Source of the DNA: Aphanomyces cochlioides
Taxonomy: Eukaryota > Oomycota > Saprolegniomycetes > Saprolegniales > Verrucalvaceae
NCBI GenBank assembly: GCA_019828595.1
Contig: JAHQRK010000010.1
Location: 2,542,001 to 2,606,000, forward strand
Direction: 5' to 3'
DNA length: 64,000 nucleotides
Each line of letters starts with the position of its first letter. The stretch's first letter is position 1. A program made the position numbers and the translations under genes. Shown here one piece after another: positions 22,628-32,701 of this stretch. The notes below the pieces were generated by a model. It saw nothing but the letters and a program-made list of their open reading frames with translations. It was not told the origin of the DNA and did no database searches.

Positions 22628-23134
22628 GCGAGTAGGCTGGAAGTATGTCTTCGAGTTGGCAAATTTGAAAATGAAACATCATTTTTATTTTGTCCAATCA
22701 AATCTTTTACAAAATAATATTTCAGCGAATCATTTCAAAGTATATTCACAATTTCAAAGTAATTGGTCTTTTACAGTTGGTTACTCACAAAGACTTGAAG
22801 GACATCCTGATGCCCAAGTCAAACCAACGGGCAAGGTAGTGTTTACTAAGTTAGCAAGAGCCTAATTTGTCTAACTTTGCGCTGCAGGAGAAATGACAGG
22901 ACAAATAATTGACGACTCTACATCTGACGTGCACATAAATTAATTATATTCGGTATTTAAGCCAATCAAATACATAGAATTTGAAATAGTCGACTTTGAT
23001 TGGTTGGATATGAACCAATCAAAATATTTTATTAATAATTTTGAATTTTTGATTGGCTAAAAATTGAATGCGTGCCCCAGATTCGAATTTTCAAATCAAC
23101 GAGAAAGACCAGAAGTGACAGCTCCAAGGGAGAC
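22628..23134. promoter_or_regulatory. TPX2 upstream region: CCAAT cluster and short uORF
   Basis: Four CCAAT motifs in alternating orientation lie at 22961 (GCCAATCAAA), 22995 (TTTGATTGGTT), 23013 (AACCAATCAAA) and 23048 (TTTGATTGGC). The middle pair forms an 11-bp perfect inverted repeat with a 7-nt loop. A 17-codon upstream frame (ATG 23068, TGA 23116-23118) precedes the TPX2 ATG by 16 bases. The part before 22950 is AT-rich with no gene. Confidence 0.45.
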
Positions 23135-25282
23135 ATGGAAGATGTCGTCGGAAGCGCCATTGAAAGCAAGGAAACGATGAAAAAACCACAAGAAAACAGC
23201 CAGGAGATAGCATCTGCCGAAGTGAGTTCCGTCAGTGATGCATCTACGATGGAGATATCCTCCTCAGACGGTGATGACGATGTTGTGGCAACTCAAGTGA
23301 TTGACGACGTCAACATGGAGAGCAGTGAATCTGTGCCAGAAACGCAGCAAATGACTGAAGAAACTGAGGAAGCCGATAGCAGTGCGCTGAACTTGCAACC
23401 AGCGACTGAAAATGTCAATGACGTTGGGAAACAAGCGAGTCTCACAATGTTGCCCGATGAGACAAGCAACACGAATGAGTCGCCCGACGACGTATGCTCC
23501 GTCCCTAATGCGCCTCGTGAGGTCGACAATATCGAGGATCCTGCAACTGTGGCAGCACTTACAGCAGCCGTAAGTGATTCCGCAAGTGATGAAAGTGAAG
23601 CTCAGGCAAGTATAAGCGAGGAAACGATTCAAGAAGACCATGTTCACAACAATTCAGGAGAAACGACTTCTCGAGACACCGAAGTTACGTTGAGCGCTGT
23701 GGTCTCCATTGATATGCACTGCGATATCAAGTACGACACGGATGCCAATTCCGTCGAAAAACATCTCGAGTCGCATTTCGTCGTCTCAACAACTGAAGAA
23801 GAGCACGAGCACGTCGAAACACAGGCCAAGTCAGCCCCTGAAAGTGCTCAAGAGTCAGTTCCCAATGTCTCTGACGAACAGCCTCACCTCTCAACTCATG
23901 GAATGACTCTTCGTACAGCCACCAGCGAACCTCAACCTCCCATTTCGACAAAGAAGGCCCCCAAGCTGAGCTTTACGTCTCGCGAGTTGCAAGAGATCGA
24001 CCGACGTCGTCAAGAGATTGAAAAAGAGAAGGAAAGGTATGAAAAATTCCGCATCCTTGCAAGTCACAAGGCACAAGCAACATTTGCCCAAGAAAAGTCG
24101 ATCAAACCCCTCACATTGCCCATTTCACCTGATCTTCTCTGTGCGAAACGCGATTTTCGCTGTGTGGGTCATGACGGTCCTGTGAACGACCCAGTGCCGA
24201 ACATTCAACCGGAAACCCTAGTTGCCAGGCAATACGAGCCGCTCAAGGCAGCACCAATTAAGAAAACCGAGCCACACTCACCATTTCTAATCACGGCTCA
24301 GCGAGCCATGCTCAAGCCTATTCCTGAAGCATCAGCGAGCGCTGGTAGTACTGGATTCATCCAACCACAAGATCTCGTGCGTCGCGATGGACATGAACCG
24401 ATTCCGTTCGTCGCAAAGAAGACAGTGCCCCACTCGCCATTTTTAATCACTGCTCGACGAGGACACTCGGCGCCTCCTTCGCAAGGAAGCTCTCAAGGCG
24501 TCGTTGACTTGGCATCACAATTGCGCCAACATGACGCAAGTCGCGATAAGGAAAACGTCAAACCGCCAACTCGACCACAAGCTCCAGCGCTGCACTCAAC
24601 GAAACGGTCGCGACCGCCGGTTCCAGTGGAAGATGAGGACGAGATTGAGCTCGCCAAGCAATTCCATGCCAGACCTGTTAGTCGACGTGTCTTGGAAGGC
24701 CACAGTTTACCTCGTCCGACCAAGAAGTTGCGAGTGACACAGCCTCAAAGTCCCAACCTCGAGAGCGTTCGACGACACAAAGAGTACCAAAGAGATTTTA
24801 TTGGCAAGATCGAAGAGGCCATTGCCGCGGAAGAGAAGCAACGCAAGTTCAAAGCACAGCCGATGCCTGTCTACAACTCAACCTCCGGGCTCTCGAGAGT
24901 CACGCCCATGCCTCTTACGGAGGTTGAGCCATTCCACATGCCCGGTGAACGCTTTGAAGAACTTGCCAAGGAACGCATTGCAGCCAAGCGCATAGAAGAG
25001 GAAGAATCGCTGCGCAAGATGGCTGTCGTGAAAGCCACGCGAATTCTTCGTGGCAAACAAGTGCCTGCGCTAGTGCACAAACCACCGACTGAATGCCAAA
25101 GTCCAGCTCTTGCTGTCAAGCGTCGTGCAGTCGAGCGTGCTGTCTTTGATGCCAAGGACAAAGCTCGTCGTGATGCATTAGAAGCCGAGACTGAGCGCAA
25201 GAGGCAAGAAGATATGCAAGCTGAAGCAGCGCAGATCAAGGCGTGGCGTGAAACACTCAGTTTCAAACACTATGGCGTGTAG
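23135..25282 (+). CDS. TPX2-like spindle assembly factor
   Basis: 715 aa, one exon. The N-terminal half is acidic and low-complexity, rich in Ser, Glu and Thr. The middle has a coiled, charged segment (Q-E-I-D-R-R-R-Q-E-I-E-K-E-K-E-R) and two copies of a P-H-S-P-F-L-I-T-A motif preceded by V-A/R-R-D/Q-Y/G-H-E-P. The C-terminal region carries the TPX2 signature (F-H-M-P-G-E-R-F-E-E-L-A-K-E-R) and the K-R-R-A-V-E-R-A-V-F-D-A helix, ending with F-K-H-Y-G-V. TPX2 promotes microtubule nucleation around chromosomes, with Aurora kinase and importin alpha as usual partners; the Aurora-binding N-terminus is not obvious here. The first ATG (23135) was used; the open frame extends upstream only from a GTG. 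Confidence 0.85.
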   Translation: MEDVVGSAIESKETMKKPQENSQEIASAEVSSVSDASTMEISSSDGDDDVVATQVIDDVNMESSESVPETQQMTEETEEADSSALNLQPATENVNDVGKQASLTMLPDETSNTNESPDDVCSVPNAPREVDNIEDPATVAALTAAVSDSASDESEAQASISEETIQEDHVHNNSGETTSRDTEVTLSAVVSIDMHCDIKYDTDANSVEKHLESHFVVSTTEEEHEHVETQAKSAPESAQESVPNVSDEQPHLSTHGMTLRTATSEPQPPISTKKAPKLSFTSRELQEIDRRRQEIEKEKERYEKFRILASHKAQATFAQEKSIKPLTLPISPDLLCAKRDFRCVGHDGPVNDPVPNIQPETLVARQYEPLKAAPIKKTEPHSPFLITAQRAMLKPIPEASASAGSTGFIQPQDLVRRDGHEPIPFVAKKTVPHSPFLITARRGHSAPPSQGSSQGVVDLASQLRQHDASRDKENVKPPTRPQAPALHSTKRSRPPVPVEDEDEIELAKQFHARPVSRRVLEGHSLPRPTKKLRVTQPQSPNLESVRRHKEYQRDFIGKIEEAIAAEEKQRKFKAQPMPVYNSTSGLSRVTPMPLTEVEPFHMPGERFEELAKERIAAKRIEEEESLRKMAVVKATRILRGKQVPALVHKPPTECQSPALAVKRRAVERAVFDAKDKARRDALEAETERKRQEDMQAEAAQIKAWRETLSFKHYGV

Positions 25283-25412
25283 TCATCGATGTGTCGTGTA
25301 GCTTATAAAGTATAAACATATCTTGAATCTATCCATCGCAACTCCAAGGAGAATGCAGAGGCAAACAGACGTGGCGGACAAGACAAGACGAGAAAGAACG
25401 TCAACTGCATGG

Positions 25413-26558
25413 TTACATGTAGAAATCGAGGAGGAATTTCTTGTAGATGGTCATGAACTTGGCGAGGAAGGCTTCGAGATGGAAGATGGGCTTCTGTCCA
25501 CATTGCATGCGATGCTCCTAAATGAGAGATGATATCAATAGAAGCAAAAAGGAGACGTACGTAGAAGGCGGCGACGCGCGTGAGTTCATGCTTTATATCA
25601 TCATCGAGGCGCGTCGTGAGCTCTCGGCAGAGCACGCGCAGGATGATGTCGGCTGGAATGCAATTCGACAGAAGTTCGTAGAATTTGTCTCGAGCACGCA
25701 ACAGACTGGCTGGCGACTGTTCTTGCAAGACATCCTTGGCCAGTGTGCAAATATACTCCTCCCATTCGGGAAGTTGAATCGTCTGAGTTGCCACGAAGGG
25801 ATATTGCTGCACACGGCATGTCTCCAACATGAGCAGCGCACGACGCAAGTTTCGGTCCGACTTTTTCGCGATCGCTTCAGCTAAAGGAGCGCAAAAGGTC
25901 AAGTTTTCCTTCTCGCATACTTTGGCTAGTACGGATGTGATCTAAAGGCACAATTGTGAGATACATCGAGCAGTACAGTCGAGACCTCGTCGTACGTTGG
26001 CGCCCCTATCCGAATACCAAGACAACGACTCCGCAATGGATCAATCACTTTCGAAGGGCTGTTGCAGCAAAGAATAAGACGACACGACGCTGTGTACTTT
26101 TCCATCGTTCGACGGAGCGCATGTTGAGCACTTTTCGAAAGCGAATCGACTTCGACAAGCACGACAACTTTGAAATGCTTGGCTGCATTCGTGTCAGCAA
26201 GTCGGTACATCGCAATTTCTTTGATAAGTTCTTGAACGACGAGTTTGTCGTCGTTGCCGACATCCGACGGGTTCATTTCAATGTGGTAATTGGATGCGAC
26301 AGTCGTAATCTCAACCTTAGTGCTCTTGGACGGATGTTTGAAAGTTTTGTGCTCGAGACGCGTCTTGAGCGCATTCGGACCGTACAGTTCCCGAAGAAGC
26401 GCCATCACGCGGGTTTTCTTTCCAGCACCAGAAGGGCCATAGATAAGCAGATGCGGGAGTTCCTCTGAGACTGCTAGACGTTTGAGACGCTCACTGATCT
26501 CTGGATGGTAGTCCAAACGGTCCAAGCTTGTCGGGCGGTGCTCATCAACCCACAGCAT
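25413..26558 (-). CDS. RFC3: Replication factor C subunit 3 (clamp loader), three exons
   Basis: N-terminus M-L-W-V-D-E-H-R-P (RFC box), Walker A G-P-S-G-A-G-K-K-T, and the long insertion with N-Y-H-I-E-M-N-P-S-D typical of RFC3. Walker B is V-V-V-L-V-E-V-D-S-L, a V-E-V-D form also seen in family members that need not hydrolyse ATP. The S-R-C motif (L-R-S-R-C-L) is the trans-acting arginine finger. The C-terminal collar follows in two further exons, ending H-L-E-A-F-L-A-K-F-M-T-I-Y-K-K-F. Frame changes near 25950 and 25520 mark introns. The protein works in the RFC1-5 complex that loads PCNA. The ATG at 26558 fits the family. Convergent with TPX2, about 130 bp apart. Confidence 0.92.
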
Positions 26559-26981
26559 CTTGTGTCCAAAGGACGAAAATGGAAATTCCCACCAAATGCC
26601 AGCAATACAAATCCCTCTTTTTAATGACATTAAATTTATTAATTACCCTCTAATAGTGACATCGCAGTTATAAAATTTGGTTGGTCAAAAATATAATAAT
26701 TTTTACCAATCAAATTGATTTATTCTTAGCTATGCTTGATAAAGATCACTTAACAAGTTATCGCAAACTTTAGCTTTGGCATGTCAGAACAGGGAAATCT
26801 ATATCGCCACACAGCATCTTCCGTCCATTTTGCAGTAGACTGCGAGTTGTTTGTACTCTTCGGCTTGCCAGAATATATGAGGTTTTGCTTGATTGACAGG
26901 TCGGAGCTGTTTTACTTTGGATTTGGCTGTTGGAATATAGGAGACAAACTCATACTTAAACGTTGTAAGTTGACATTTTGA
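26559..26981. promoter_or_regulatory. RFC3 upstream region and AT-rich spacer
   Basis: The RFC3 promoter side contains CCAAT at 26706-26710 within ACCAATCAAAT, the same motif seen before TPX2. From about 26780 a short plus-strand frame exists, but nothing recognisable. The housekeeping block ends here and Crinkler sequences begin at about 26982. Confidence 0.4.
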
Positions 26982-27245
26982 TTGCCGATGGAACTCGGCA
27001 CGTTTGGTTTGTTGTCATGGATGGACAGGATGTCCAAGTCAACCATGTCGGCACTGGTTCAGTCGAAGTTCCGTTGTCTTGCAATGTGGCACAGTTCAGA
27101 AACACTGCTTTTGCCATGAACTTGTATTTGAGATGACTCAGGGATAAACTTGATCACCTCCGCATCTACCCCAGCATGGACGAATTCGTCAATCCAGATC
27201 CAATACATGTTGATACTTCATATGCTATACGGCATATCGACGACT
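26982..27245 (+). pseudogene. Crinkler header relic
   Basis: This stretch repeats, with changes, the first part of the gene starting at 27296 (A-D-G-T-R-H-V-W-F-V-V, then D-G-Q-D-V-Q-V-N-H-V-G-T). A TGA interrupts it at about 27134 where the good copy reads on, and it lacks an ATG at the corresponding place. It is a tandem header duplicate about 310 bp upstream of the better copy. Confidence 0.75.
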
Positions 27246-27295
27246 ACACGCCATAGTGCTTGAAACTGAGTGTTTCACGCCCCACCGTGGTAAGC

Positions 27296-28366
27296 ATGGC
27301 CGATGGAACTCGGCACGTTTGGTTTGTTGTCTTGGACGGACAGGATGTCCAAGTCAACCATGTCGGCACCGGTTCAGTCGAGGTTCCGTTGTCTTGCAAT
27401 GTGGCTCAGTTCAAAAACGCTGTTGTTGCCATGTACATCAGATTACTGAGGGATGTCGACCTTGATCGCCTCCGCGTCTACCCCAGCATGGACGAATTCC
27501 TGAATCTCGACTGTGCTCTAATTGACAACCAATCCATTGCTGAATTTGGTTCAGCACCAGCTGAATCCATCGTCGTTTTGGCTCCAGACTTGCAACATCA
27601 ACTGAATGAGGACTCAGCATCTAAAAAACGACGAAGATGTGACGACTCACCAAATCCCAAGTTGAGCAATCTACTGGTGGATCCTGCCGAGTTTAATTTG
27701 GCGAATCTGTCTGCTATCCAAGGCAGTGAGACTCCGATCTTGAGTACATTGGGCCTACAAGCATTTTGTCATGGATATGGTGGCTTCCCGTCATCGTACG
27801 TAGTTCGAAAAGAAGAAAGTTTGGTTTGGCAAGTGATTGAGGATCTCCTGGATGATAAGAATCCGACCAGAGTCGTGCTTGTGGGCTCAAGTGGCGTTGG
27901 GAAGTCGTGCTTGGCTCTGCTTGTCAGTATGTACATGGCATTCTTCAGACTGAAACAAGTGGTTATCGTGCGGAAACTGATGATGCCTGGACTCTGCAAT
28001 GCTGTGGTTTATTTGGATGGAAGAAGCAACAGAGTGTGGAAAGAGGTTAACGTTCTGGATGAAGCCATGGCTGAATTGATCAATGGCAGATTTCGTGATG
28101 CTATGTTGTTTGTTGACGGCTACAGTCAAGCAGAACTAGCTGAGAGCCACAACCAAGCGCTGCGTCCATTCCATTTCCTTGCTACATCCAGCTATTATGA
28201 TGTCAAGCCAAGTGAATTTGCAGAAATGGTGGTTTTGCCAGCGTGGCGTCGCAGTGACTTGGTGACGTATGCTCGACTAACAAGCTGGGCAGTTCACACT
28301 GGATTAGAAAGTCATGAGACGTTGCCGTCGACGCCATTTGCCGCCATGGAGGGCAGGTTGAAATGA
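27296..28366 (+). CDS. Truncated Crinkler/RHS-type protein: header and P-loop NTPase, C-terminus lost
   Basis: 357 aa. Residues 1-120 form the header (ubiquitin-like in related Crinklers by published analysis). Then come a basic K-K-R-R-R-C-D stretch that could be a nuclear signal, the L-V-D-P-A-E-F-N linker, Walker A G-S-S-G-V-G-K-S-C at about residue 205 and a Walker B-like A-M-L-F-V-D-G-Y near residue 275. At 28324 the sequence leaves the full-length copy (30430-32343) and ends after 14 unrelated residues, so the nuclease-like C-terminus is missing. Over the shared 1.03 kb the two copies encode identical protein. Whether the truncated gene is expressed is unknown. Confidence 0.7.
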   Translation: MADGTRHVWFVVLDGQDVQVNHVGTGSVEVPLSCNVAQFKNAVVAMYIRLLRDVDLDRLRVYPSMDEFLNLDCALIDNQSIAEFGSAPAESIVVLAPDLQHQLNEDSASKKRRRCDDSPNPKLSNLLVDPAEFNLANLSAIQGSETPILSTLGLQAFCHGYGGFPSSYVVRKEESLVWQVIEDLLDDKNPTRVVLVGSSGVGKSCLALLVSMYMAFFRLKQVVIVRKLMMPGLCNAVVYLDGRSNRVWKEVNVLDEAMAELINGRFRDAMLFVDGYSQAELAESHNQALRPFHFLATSSYYDVKPSEFAEMVVLPAWRRSDLVTYARLTSWAVHTGLESHETLPSTPFAAMEGRLK

Positions 28367-28445
28367 TTTCCTCATTCTTTTGTTAACCCAAGATGCAATT
28401 TGATTTCCATACTTCAAACACCAACCAATCATATTGAGTTTGACC

Positions 28446-29345
28446 ATGCTGTCGGCATGGAATTGGAGCGTCGTGGTCCAAATGGACATCTTCCGTGCCT
28501 TTCTGCCTCAAGACGTATGTGATTCTATTGATCTTTTGTACGGAGACGTCGCGCCAGACTCGATGAATGTCTCCAAGGCGGCAGGAAATGCCTCCAACCA
28601 TCTCTCGAGGTGGACATCATGGAAGTTGGATCCCGCCAAAGTTCATGAGCTCACTCATACTGAGTCGAAAGGCCAAGAAGCACTCGAAAGAGCCATCAAA
28701 ACCTTCCAAGACAAGCACAATGAACCACTCAAGACGACGTTCTATGCTTGTGGAAAGCGCGGCATTCTCTATGAAGGCACGAGCGCTTCCCACTCTCCAG
28801 TGCTGATCAAAGTCCAGAAACTGGACCAACACAACTCGATCGACCGCGAATCGTACTGGCTTCGTCGTCTCAATCGGTTCCGTCTTGGCCCGACTCTTGT
28901 CGCGGACGGTCCTGGATTTTTCATCTGTCAATTCTTTGCAAATGGCCTCAATGCGGTGGAATTCCTCTCGCATCCCGACACGACGCAAGCCGACGTGGCA
29001 TGGTTCCTCCGGCGAATCTTACATCAATGCTTTGTCTTGGACGTGCTTGGCATCAACAAAGCCGAGATGACTCATCCCATGCGTCATATCATTGTCCATG
29101 GCTCGTCCTGCTCGTTTGTCGACTTTGAAAAGTGTGTCTACGGCGCACAACCTCGCAATGTGACGCAGCTCTGCCAGTTTCTGTCGTCTCCGCGTGTCGT
29201 CGCTGCTCTCTCCGCAAAAGGACACCAACTCAACGTATCTCAAGTCCGTGAAATGGCCAAGAAGTACAAACAAACGCCTGGTGGTCAAGCTTTTCAAGCA
29301 CTTCTCGATTGTATTTCCCGTCGAAACCCTCATCAAGCAAGTTGA
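28446..29345 (+). CDS. Kinase-like protein linked to Crinklers (COG2112/RIO-like), copy 1
   Basis: 299 aa. The kinase-like core has a candidate ATP-binding Lys in P-V-L-I-K-V-Q-K, a following Glu in R-E-S-Y-W-L-R-R-L, a catalytic-loop region L-D-V-L-G-I-N-K-A-E-M-T-H-P, and a metal-binding D-F-E in C-S-F-V-D-F-E-K-C. This pattern resembles the small predicted Ser/Thr kinases of COG2112 rather than classical kinases. The N-terminal 100 residues may continue a Crinkler-type header, as header traces precede the second copy. It starts 80 bp after the truncated Crinkler and is encoded in a different frame. Substrate unknown. Confidence 0.6.
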   Translation: MLSAWNWSVVVQMDIFRAFLPQDVCDSIDLLYGDVAPDSMNVSKAAGNASNHLSRWTSWKLDPAKVHELTHTESKGQEALERAIKTFQDKHNEPLKTTFYACGKRGILYEGTSASHSPVLIKVQKLDQHNSIDRESYWLRRLNRFRLGPTLVADGPGFFICQFFANGLNAVEFLSHPDTTQADVAWFLRRILHQCFVLDVLGINKAEMTHPMRHIIVHGSSCSFVDFEKCVYGAQPRNVTQLCQFLSSPRVVAALSAKGHQLNVSQVREMAKKYKQTPGGQAFQALLDCISRRNPHQAS

Positions 29346-29568
29346 TGATTCAATTCCAGCCAAGATGAGCTCAATGAAGTCATCGTGGAAGAAATCCAAA
29401 TGATGAAGGAGGAGTCAAATGCAGTCGTCATTACTTTCAACCTATTCAAAGTGGCCGTCGACGACCAGAAATTGCGATTCGTGTGGAGCTTGATGCAGAG
29501 TAAATGCCTCGCCAGCTGCTGATTTACACTGACAAAGCTATCTAAACACATACAAAGCACAGATAAGC

Positions 29569-30349
29569 TCACCCGAACGTCTCGATTTGGAACTCGAAAA
29601 CAATAATATCTCTCATGTCATAAACGGCACCGGTATGTTTTTTATACGCTCGGTACATCGCCACGGCATCCACGAAAGAAAAAGCAGCGCTTTCGGGATG
29701 CCAGTACGTGCTCGCATCAAGAGTTTGCGCCAAATAGTCCAAAATCTCCGACTCATTTTGGCCTCTACAGTGCACATGTTTCCGCAGGATTTCAACACTG
29801 GAATATGGACAGTTGGCTAGCATGTTGATCTGTGGCGCGGAAACATTCTTTTTAGCCTCGTAGATTGCACGTGAATGCTTGTGACTGCTTCCAAGACATC
29901 AATGTCATGTCCCTTGTGTTGCCTCGAATACCTCCAAGCCTCAAAGTCGTCCTTTGACTTGGGGGCAGAATTGTTAATGAAGTCTGCGTTTGATTCCTCC
30001 TTCACATGTTGCATTCCATCGTCGACGACAACTTTGAGTGCCTCACTTGCTTGCTGAGGGCTTTGTGAAGTGCTTGAAAAGTATGACCACCAGGCGTTTC
30101 TTTATACTTCTTGGCTATTTCACGGACTTGAGAAACATTGAGGTGATGCCCTTTTGCAGAGAGGGCAGCAACGACACGCGGAGACGATTGAAACTGGCAG
30201 AGCTGCATCACATTTCGAGGCTGCGCGCTGTAGACGCACTTTTCAAAGTCGACAAATGAGCAGAAGGAGCCATGGACAATGATATGACGCATGGGATGAG
30301 TCATCTTGGCTTTGTTGATTCTCACACAAAGCAATTGTGCAATATTCAC
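29569..30349 (-). pseudogene. Fused relics: kinase C-terminus followed by RHS nuclease-like C-terminus
   Basis: On the minus strand 30349-30010 resembles the last third of the kinase-like protein (M-T-H-P-M-R-H-I-I-V; F-V-D-F-E-K-C). After a frame change 30014-29569 resembles the Crinkler C-terminus (C-R-G-Q-N-E-S-E, then S-T-Y-W-H-P-E and F-V-D-A-V-A-M). Both pieces are diverged from the other copies in the window, so they come from an older duplication. Confidence 0.7.
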
Positions 30350-30429
30350 TGGCTTCCGTCATTTCGGGATGGAAGGTGAATCAACGGCATTCATACCATA
30401 TCCATCAAGTGACTTCAGAAAATATAAAG

Positions 30430-32343
30430 TTATTCAATGCTGACTTCCATGGCTGCAAATGATGACGGCTGTGAAGTCCCAGTACAGATGCCATGCTCAG
30501 TGGCGACTGGTCTTGGTCGCACAACGAGGAAGACAGGGGTGTGCTTCTTCAAATTCGCATTCAAAGCCAAAGCTTGTTTTAGCTTGTCCAAGTGCTCGCG
30601 TTGCATATCTTCGGCATCCTCTGTGATCACTGAGATAACTCCCATTCCCTTTACAGCAATTGGTTCTCTACGAGGTTGTGCTATATATGATTGGCACATC
30701 ACCACGGCATCTACGAAGGGAAAAGTGGTGTTTTTGGGATGCCAGTAAGTGTTGACATCCAGAGTTTGAGCCAAGTAGTTTAAGCATTCCGATTCATTTT
30801 GACCTCGACAGTTCACATAGCTTGCAATGAGTTGAATGACAGGGTATGGAGAGTCGGCTCGCATCTTTATCACTGCTTTGGGTCCACCCTTTATGGCTTC
30901 GTAGACAGCACGGTGGAAAAACAGTTTGAATGCAGCAGCTTGGAATCCAGCATCGATAGATTTTCCATATTGGTACACTTGAAAGAGCTCTTTGGATGTC
31001 ATTTCTTCTCCAAGCTTTGCCAGCGCATAACCAGAGTCGATGCAAACTTTCCACTGACTCCATGTTGTATAATGCAATGGATCGCTTGGGTCAGCGACAT
31101 AATGTCGACAAACGCGGTCCAAGTTTTCGTTCTTTCGACTGTCTTCATAGCAGTAAAATAGACTGCGACCAATCGCTTCACCCACTTTGCCCACCACTTG
31201 AAAATCAAGGCCGACTCTTCTTATGAGTTGGGGCCGAGTCTTGCAAAATTGATGCAAACTTCCACCGCTGTGGTAGTATTGTTGATTGACATGCTCTTTC
31301 AAACTTTGCTCAGTCAACGTCTCATGACTTTCTAATCCAGTGTGAACTGCCCAGCTTGTTAGTCGAGCATACGTCACCAAGTCACTGCGACGCCACGCTG
31401 GCAAAACCACCATTTCTGCAAATTCACTTGGCTTGACATCATAATAGCTGGATGTAGCAAGGAAATGGAATGGACGCAGCGCTTGGTTGTGGCTCTCAGC
31501 TAGTTCTGCTTGACTGTAGCCGTCAACAAACAACATAGCATCACGAAATCTGCCATTGATCAATTCAGCCATGGCTTCATCCAGAACGTTAACCTCTTTC
31601 CACACTCTGTTGCTTCTTCCATCCAAATAAACCACAGCATTGCAGAGTCCAGGCATCATCAGTTTCCGCACGATAACCACTTGTTTCAGTCTGAAGAATG
31701 CCATGTACATACTGACAAGCAGAGCCAAGCACGACTTCCCAACGCCACTTGAGCCCACAAGCACGACTCTGGTCGGATTCTTATCATCCAGGAGATCCTC
31801 AATCACTTGCCAAACCAAACTTTCTTCTTTTCGAACTACGTACGATGACGGGAAGCCACCATATCCATGACAAAATGCTTGTAGGCCCAATGTACTCAAG
31901 ATCGGAGTCTCACTGCCTTGGATAGCAGACAGATTCGCCAAATTAAACTCGGCAGGATCCACCAGTAGATTGCTCAACTTGGGATTTGGTGAGTCGTCAC
32001 ATCTTCGTCGTTTTTTAGATGCTGAGTCCTCATTCAGTTGATGTTGCAAGTCTGGAGCCAAAACGACGATGGATTCAGCTGGTGCTGAACCAAATTCAGC
32101 AATGGATTGGTTGTCAATTAGAGCACAGTCGAGATTCAGGAATTCGTCCATGCTGGGGTAGACGCGGAGGCGATCAAGGTCGACATCCCTCAGTAATCTG
32201 ATGTACATGGCAACAACAGCGTTTTTGAACTGAGCCACATTGCAAGACAACGGAACCTCGACTGAACCGGTGCCGACATGGTTGACTTGGACATCCTGTC
32301 CGTCCAAGACAACAAACCAAACGTGCCGAGTTCCATCGGCCAT
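30430..32343 (-). CDS. Full-length Crinkler/RHS-type effector-like protein: header, P-loop NTPase, REase-like domain
   Basis: 637 aa, intact. Order: header (1-120), basic K-K-R-R-R motif, Walker A G-S-S-G-V-G-K-S-C near 205, Walker B-like A-M-L-F-V-D-G-Y, then a conserved central region with Y-Y-H-S-G-G-S-L-H-Q-F-C. The C-terminal domain has C-R-G-Q-N-E-S-E-C, T-Y-W-H-P and F-V-D-A-V, the restriction-endonuclease-like part of the CRN/RHS class. Proteins of this class in oomycetes are thought to be secreted or nuclear effectors; no signal peptide or LFLAK motif is visible here, so secretion is unproven. The first 1.03 kb of the gene is repeated in inverted orientation at 27296-28324. It is the only unbroken full-length member in the window. 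Confidence 0.8.
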   Translation of the reverse strand: MADGTRHVWFVVLDGQDVQVNHVGTGSVEVPLSCNVAQFKNAVVAMYIRLLRDVDLDRLRVYPSMDEFLNLDCALIDNQSIAEFGSAPAESIVVLAPDLQHQLNEDSASKKRRRCDDSPNPKLSNLLVDPAEFNLANLSAIQGSETPILSTLGLQAFCHGYGGFPSSYVVRKEESLVWQVIEDLLDDKNPTRVVLVGSSGVGKSCLALLVSMYMAFFRLKQVVIVRKLMMPGLCNAVVYLDGRSNRVWKEVNVLDEAMAELINGRFRDAMLFVDGYSQAELAESHNQALRPFHFLATSSYYDVKPSEFAEMVVLPAWRRSDLVTYARLTSWAVHTGLESHETLTEQSLKEHVNQQYYHSGGSLHQFCKTRPQLIRRVGLDFQVVGKVGEAIGRSLFYCYEDSRKNENLDRVCRHYVADPSDPLHYTTWSQWKVCIDSGYALAKLGEEMTSKELFQVYQYGKSIDAGFQAAAFKLFFHRAVYEAIKGGPKAVIKMRADSPYPVIQLIASYVNCRGQNESECLNYLAQTLDVNTYWHPKNTTFPFVDAVVMCQSYIAQPRREPIAVKGMGVISVITEDAEDMQREHLDKLKQALALNANLKKHTPVFLVVRPRPVATEHGICTGTSQPSSFAAMEVSIE

Positions 32344-32647
32344 GATTTCCACGACGAGAAATAGTGCGAATTGTCAACCCCGACAAGAAATTTCATGGCG
32401 CAGTCTATTTTGGTACCAACGGCATATTGTAACTCCCTGCTGGCGATGGAATAAATCACATCGATTTTAACTCTTCTTCGAGTATTTCTTCATAGACTCC
32501 ATAATCGCTGCATGTTTAGATCAATGAGAGGATTCATGGCAATCAGTCGTAGTAGTCGGATTCAACCTTGCCCTGACAATCGACTTGCTCTGGAAGGATC
32601 TCGATATAGCTTGTCTTGTAAGAAGTTCGTTGAAAGCCAGAAACGAT
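32344..32647. other. Spacer upstream of the full-length Crinkler
   Basis: No gene recognised. It should contain the promoter of the Crinkler that starts at 32343. Inverted-repeat similarity with the 29.6-kb region begins at about 32648. Confidence 0.35.
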
Positions 32648-32701
32648 AAAGTTCCAAATCGAGACGTTCGGGTGAGCTTATCTGTGCTTTGTATGTGTTT
32701 A

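Noticed and set aside
31510..31870. Plus-strand frames identical to minus-strand frames at 27769-28129
   Set aside because: They are shadows of the duplicated Crinkler block read on the opposite strand; useful only as proof that the block is identical at the nucleotide level.
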